64,000 bases of DNA from Polaribacter sp. HaHaR_3_91 (GTDB lineage: Bacteria; Bacteroidota; Bacteroidia; Flavobacteriales; Flavobacteriaceae): contig NZ_CP058986.1 of the NCBI RefSeq assembly GCF_019278525.1, positions 124,001 through 188,000 of the forward strand. The letters are read 5' to 3'. Of this stretch, positions 62,475-64,000 are shown piece by piece (position 1 is the stretch's first letter; each line of letters opens with the position of its first letter). The notes beneath the pieces were generated by a model. That model was not told where the DNA came from, made no database searches, and worked only from the letters and a program-made list of their open reading frames with translations. Made by a program: the position numbers and the translations under genes.

Positions 62475-63482
62475 ATGGCGACAGATAAAGAAAAAACAGC
62501 AAAGCTAAAAGCACTTCAACTTACTCTAGATAAGCTAGATAAGACTTATGGTAAAGGAGCTGTAATGAAATTAGGTGATGTAGTAACTGAAGATATAGAT
62601 GCAATTTCATCTGGTTCTTTAGGGTTAGATTTGGCTTTAGGCGTTGGTGGTTATCCAAGAGGAAGAGTTATTGAAATCTATGGACCAGAATCTTCTGGTA
62701 AAACTACCTTAACATTACATGCAATTGCAGAGGCTCAAAAAGCAGGAGGAATTGCAGCGTTTATTGATGCAGAACACGCATTTGATAAATTTTACGCAGA
62801 AAATTTAGGAGTAGATATTGATAATTTAATTATTTCTCAACCAGATCATGGTGAGCAAGCTTTAGAAATTGCAGAAAACTTAATTCGTTCTGGTGCAATT
62901 GATATTGTGGTTATTGATTCTGTTGCAGCATTAACTCCAAAATCGGAGATTGAAGGAGAAATGGGAGATTCTAAAATGGGTTTACATGCTCGTTTAATGT
63001 CTCAAGCATTACGTAAATTAACAGGTACTATTTCTAAAACAAAATGTACCGTTATATTTATTAACCAATTACGTGAAAAAATTGGAGTTATGTTCGGTAA
63101 TCCAGAAACTACAACGGGTGGTAACGCATTAAAATTTTATGCTTCTGTTCGTTTAGATATTAGAAGAAGAACACAAATTAAAGACGGAGACAAAGTTATT
63201 GGAAACAGTACCAAGGTTAAAGTTGTTAAAAATAAAGTAGCACCTCCTTTCCAAATTGCAGAATTTGATATTATGTATGGACAAGGAATTTCTAAAGTTG
63301 GTGAAATTTTAGATATTGGTGTAGAGTTAGGTATTGTTAAGAAAAGTGGTTCTTGGTTTAGTTACGGAGAAACAAAATTAGGGCAAGGTAGAGATGCTGT
63401 TAAAGGCTTAATTAAAGACAATCCTGAGTTAGCAGAAGAACTTGAAGGTAAAATAAAGATTGCTATTGAAAATCAAGAATAA
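62475..63482 (+). CDS. recA: recombinase RecA
   Basis: A 335-aa recombinase with Walker [10 protein letters not shown] at 70-78, the [20 protein letters not shown] segment (Walker B and L1), and [23 protein letters not shown] (L2). The C-terminal acidic tail is short. It catalyses homologous strand exchange. No SOS (LexA-type) box is visible before it, in line with the rarity of LexA in Flavobacteriia. The gene is monocistronic, ended by a hairpin. Confidence 0.97.
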   Translation: MATDKEKTAKLKALQLTLDKLDKTYGKGAVMKLGDVVTEDIDAISSGSLGLDLALGVGGYPRGRVIEIYGPESSGKTTLTLHAIAEAQKAGGIAAFIDAEHAFDKFYAENLGVDIDNLIISQPDHGEQALEIAENLIRSGAIDIVVIDSVAALTPKSEIEGEMGDSKMGLHARLMSQALRKLTGTISKTKCTVIFINQLREKIGVMFGNPETTTGGNALKFYASVRLDIRRRTQIKDGDKVIGNSTKVKVVKNKVAPPFQIAEFDIMYGQGISKVGEILDIGVELGIVKKSGSWFSYGETKLGQGRDAVKGLIKDNPELAEELEGKIKIAIENQE

Positions 63483-63509
63483 ATATTAAAAGTTCTAACT
63501 ATTATTATT

Positions 63510-63545
63510 AAACTGCTATAGAAGTAATCAATCTATAGCAGTTTT
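63510..63545 (+). terminator. intrinsic terminator after recA
   Basis: Stem AAACTGCTATA / TATAGCAGTTT with a T-rich tail. It could also serve the convergent 49-aa gene. Confidence 0.85.
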
Positions 63546-63612
63546 CTTATTTTTAAAATGTTCTCTTTCTAATTTTATCTATTGTATTTAATAGAATAAG
63601 ACTTTAAATGGT

Positions 63613-63762
63613 TTACTTAGAAAGCAACTTTACAATCCATAAGATTAAGTATAAACCTAATCCAACACCAGCGAATAAAAAGGCAACTACAAAGCCTATT
63701 CTAATATACTTTGCTTCTACATTTATTTTTGGACTTAACCAATCTGAAACACCTAAAATCAT
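63613..63762 (-). CDS. small PspC-like membrane protein, 49 aa
   Basis: ATG 63762 opens a 49-codon frame ending TAA at 63613. It begins MILGVSDWLSPKINVEAKYI, then one membrane helix (about 21-45, IGFVVAFLFAGVGLGLYLILWIV), and ends KLLSK. The layout recalls the membrane half of PspC-domain proteins (a short region, then G-rich helix ending LYLILW). The function is unknown. The rest, 63763-64000, is AT-rich without a gene, except that a TAAATTTG promoter-like element is at 63984-63991, near the edge. Confidence 0.65.
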   Translation of the reverse strand: MILGVSDWLSPKINVEAKYIRIGFVVAFLFAGVGLGLYLILWIVKLLSK

Positions 63763-64000
63763 ATTTTTATTTTTTGTTAGTTAATAAAGGTCATTAAGCT
63801 TCTAATATCACTAAAAGAAGATTCCTATTTTATATAGAAGACTTAATCATAAAGATATAATAAAAAAGCATTATTTAATAACAACACTTCAAATTATGTT
63901 TTAAAATTGAAAAGTATTTTAACCTTTATCCTGTAAAAATAATTGTTTATCCTGATTAATTATTATTTAATACTTTTTATTTATAAATTTGCATGAAGTC

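Noticed and set aside
63984..63995. Gene start at ATG 63993 near the right edge
   Set aside because: The TAAATTTG element ends only two bases earlier, so transcription would begin after this ATG; the true start is likely outside the window.
1..64000. tRNA, rRNA genes and CRISPR arrays
   Set aside because: I saw no tRNA-like T-arm (GTTCGANTC) with matching cloverleaf, no rRNA sequence, and no set of regularly spaced direct repeats.

Overview
The window looks like chromosomal DNA of a marine-type member of the Flavobacteriaceae (Bacteroidota), most like Polaribacter or Tenacibaculum; the genus is an inference. The reasons are a very AT-rich sequence, promoters of the Bacteroidota type (TAnnTTTG, for example before sufS, serS, gltX, rpiB and a tatA-like gene), no clear Shine-Dalgarno sites, some TTG starts (ribF, mutS), and family content typical of the group: TonB-dependent receptors with carboxypeptidase-like N-domains, a FecI/FecR/STN-receptor cascade, DUF4175, head-GIN, DUF4286 and DoxX proteins. 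No rRNA, tRNA, CRISPR array, transposase or prophage was seen.

Layout. 1-8.2 kb: end of an unknown gene, a NylB-like serine hydrolase, sufS, an outer-membrane pair (TonB-dependent receptor plus SGNH lipoprotein) and ribF. 8.2-15.0 kb: a repeat-filled gap, serS, a 47-aa protein gene, then a five-gene run (TPR protein, DUF4286, small membrane protein, rsmA, mgtE). 15-22 kb: two SPOUT RNA methyltransferases, mutS and a siderophore-type receptor. 22.0-23.9 kb: an accessory island in which two lone minus-strand genes sit between repeated sites with GTTRGCA/TGCCAAC ends. 23.9-33.4 kb: DUF418 protein, PBP4-type peptidase, tatA-like gene, O-methyltransferase, ECF sigma/zinc-finger pair, panB, a dead four-helix-bundle gene inside inverted repeats, a 2-hydroxyacid dehydrogenase, then small stress-like or metabolic genes. 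34-41 kb: methyltransferase, mnmG, ybeY and DUF4175, carrying three parS-like sites. 41-53 kb: beta-barrel protein, gltX, SPFH and YbjQ proteins, LytTR regulator, tatA, head-GIN protein, rnr, lipid kinase, a 744-base gap with DnaA-box-like motifs, rpiB and a GNAT protein. 53-64 kb: a sigma/FecR/STN-receptor operon divergent from a lipoprotein, a metzincin-like protease and a beta-barrel protein, then a pseudouridine synthase, hydrolase, aldose epimerase and recA.

Most genes are core housekeeping genes for translation and RNA modification (serS, gltX, mnmG, rsmA, ybeY, RNase R), DNA repair (mutS, recA) and cofactors (ribF, panB, sufS). The accessory signal lies in the 22-24 kb island, in several structured intergenic repeat families, and in the cell-surface signalling cluster at 53-60 kb. 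Five small protein genes (37-49 aa) were found by reading the gaps between longer genes. The parS-like cluster near mnmG and the motif-rich gap near rpiB suggest that the replication origin may be close; this is inference.
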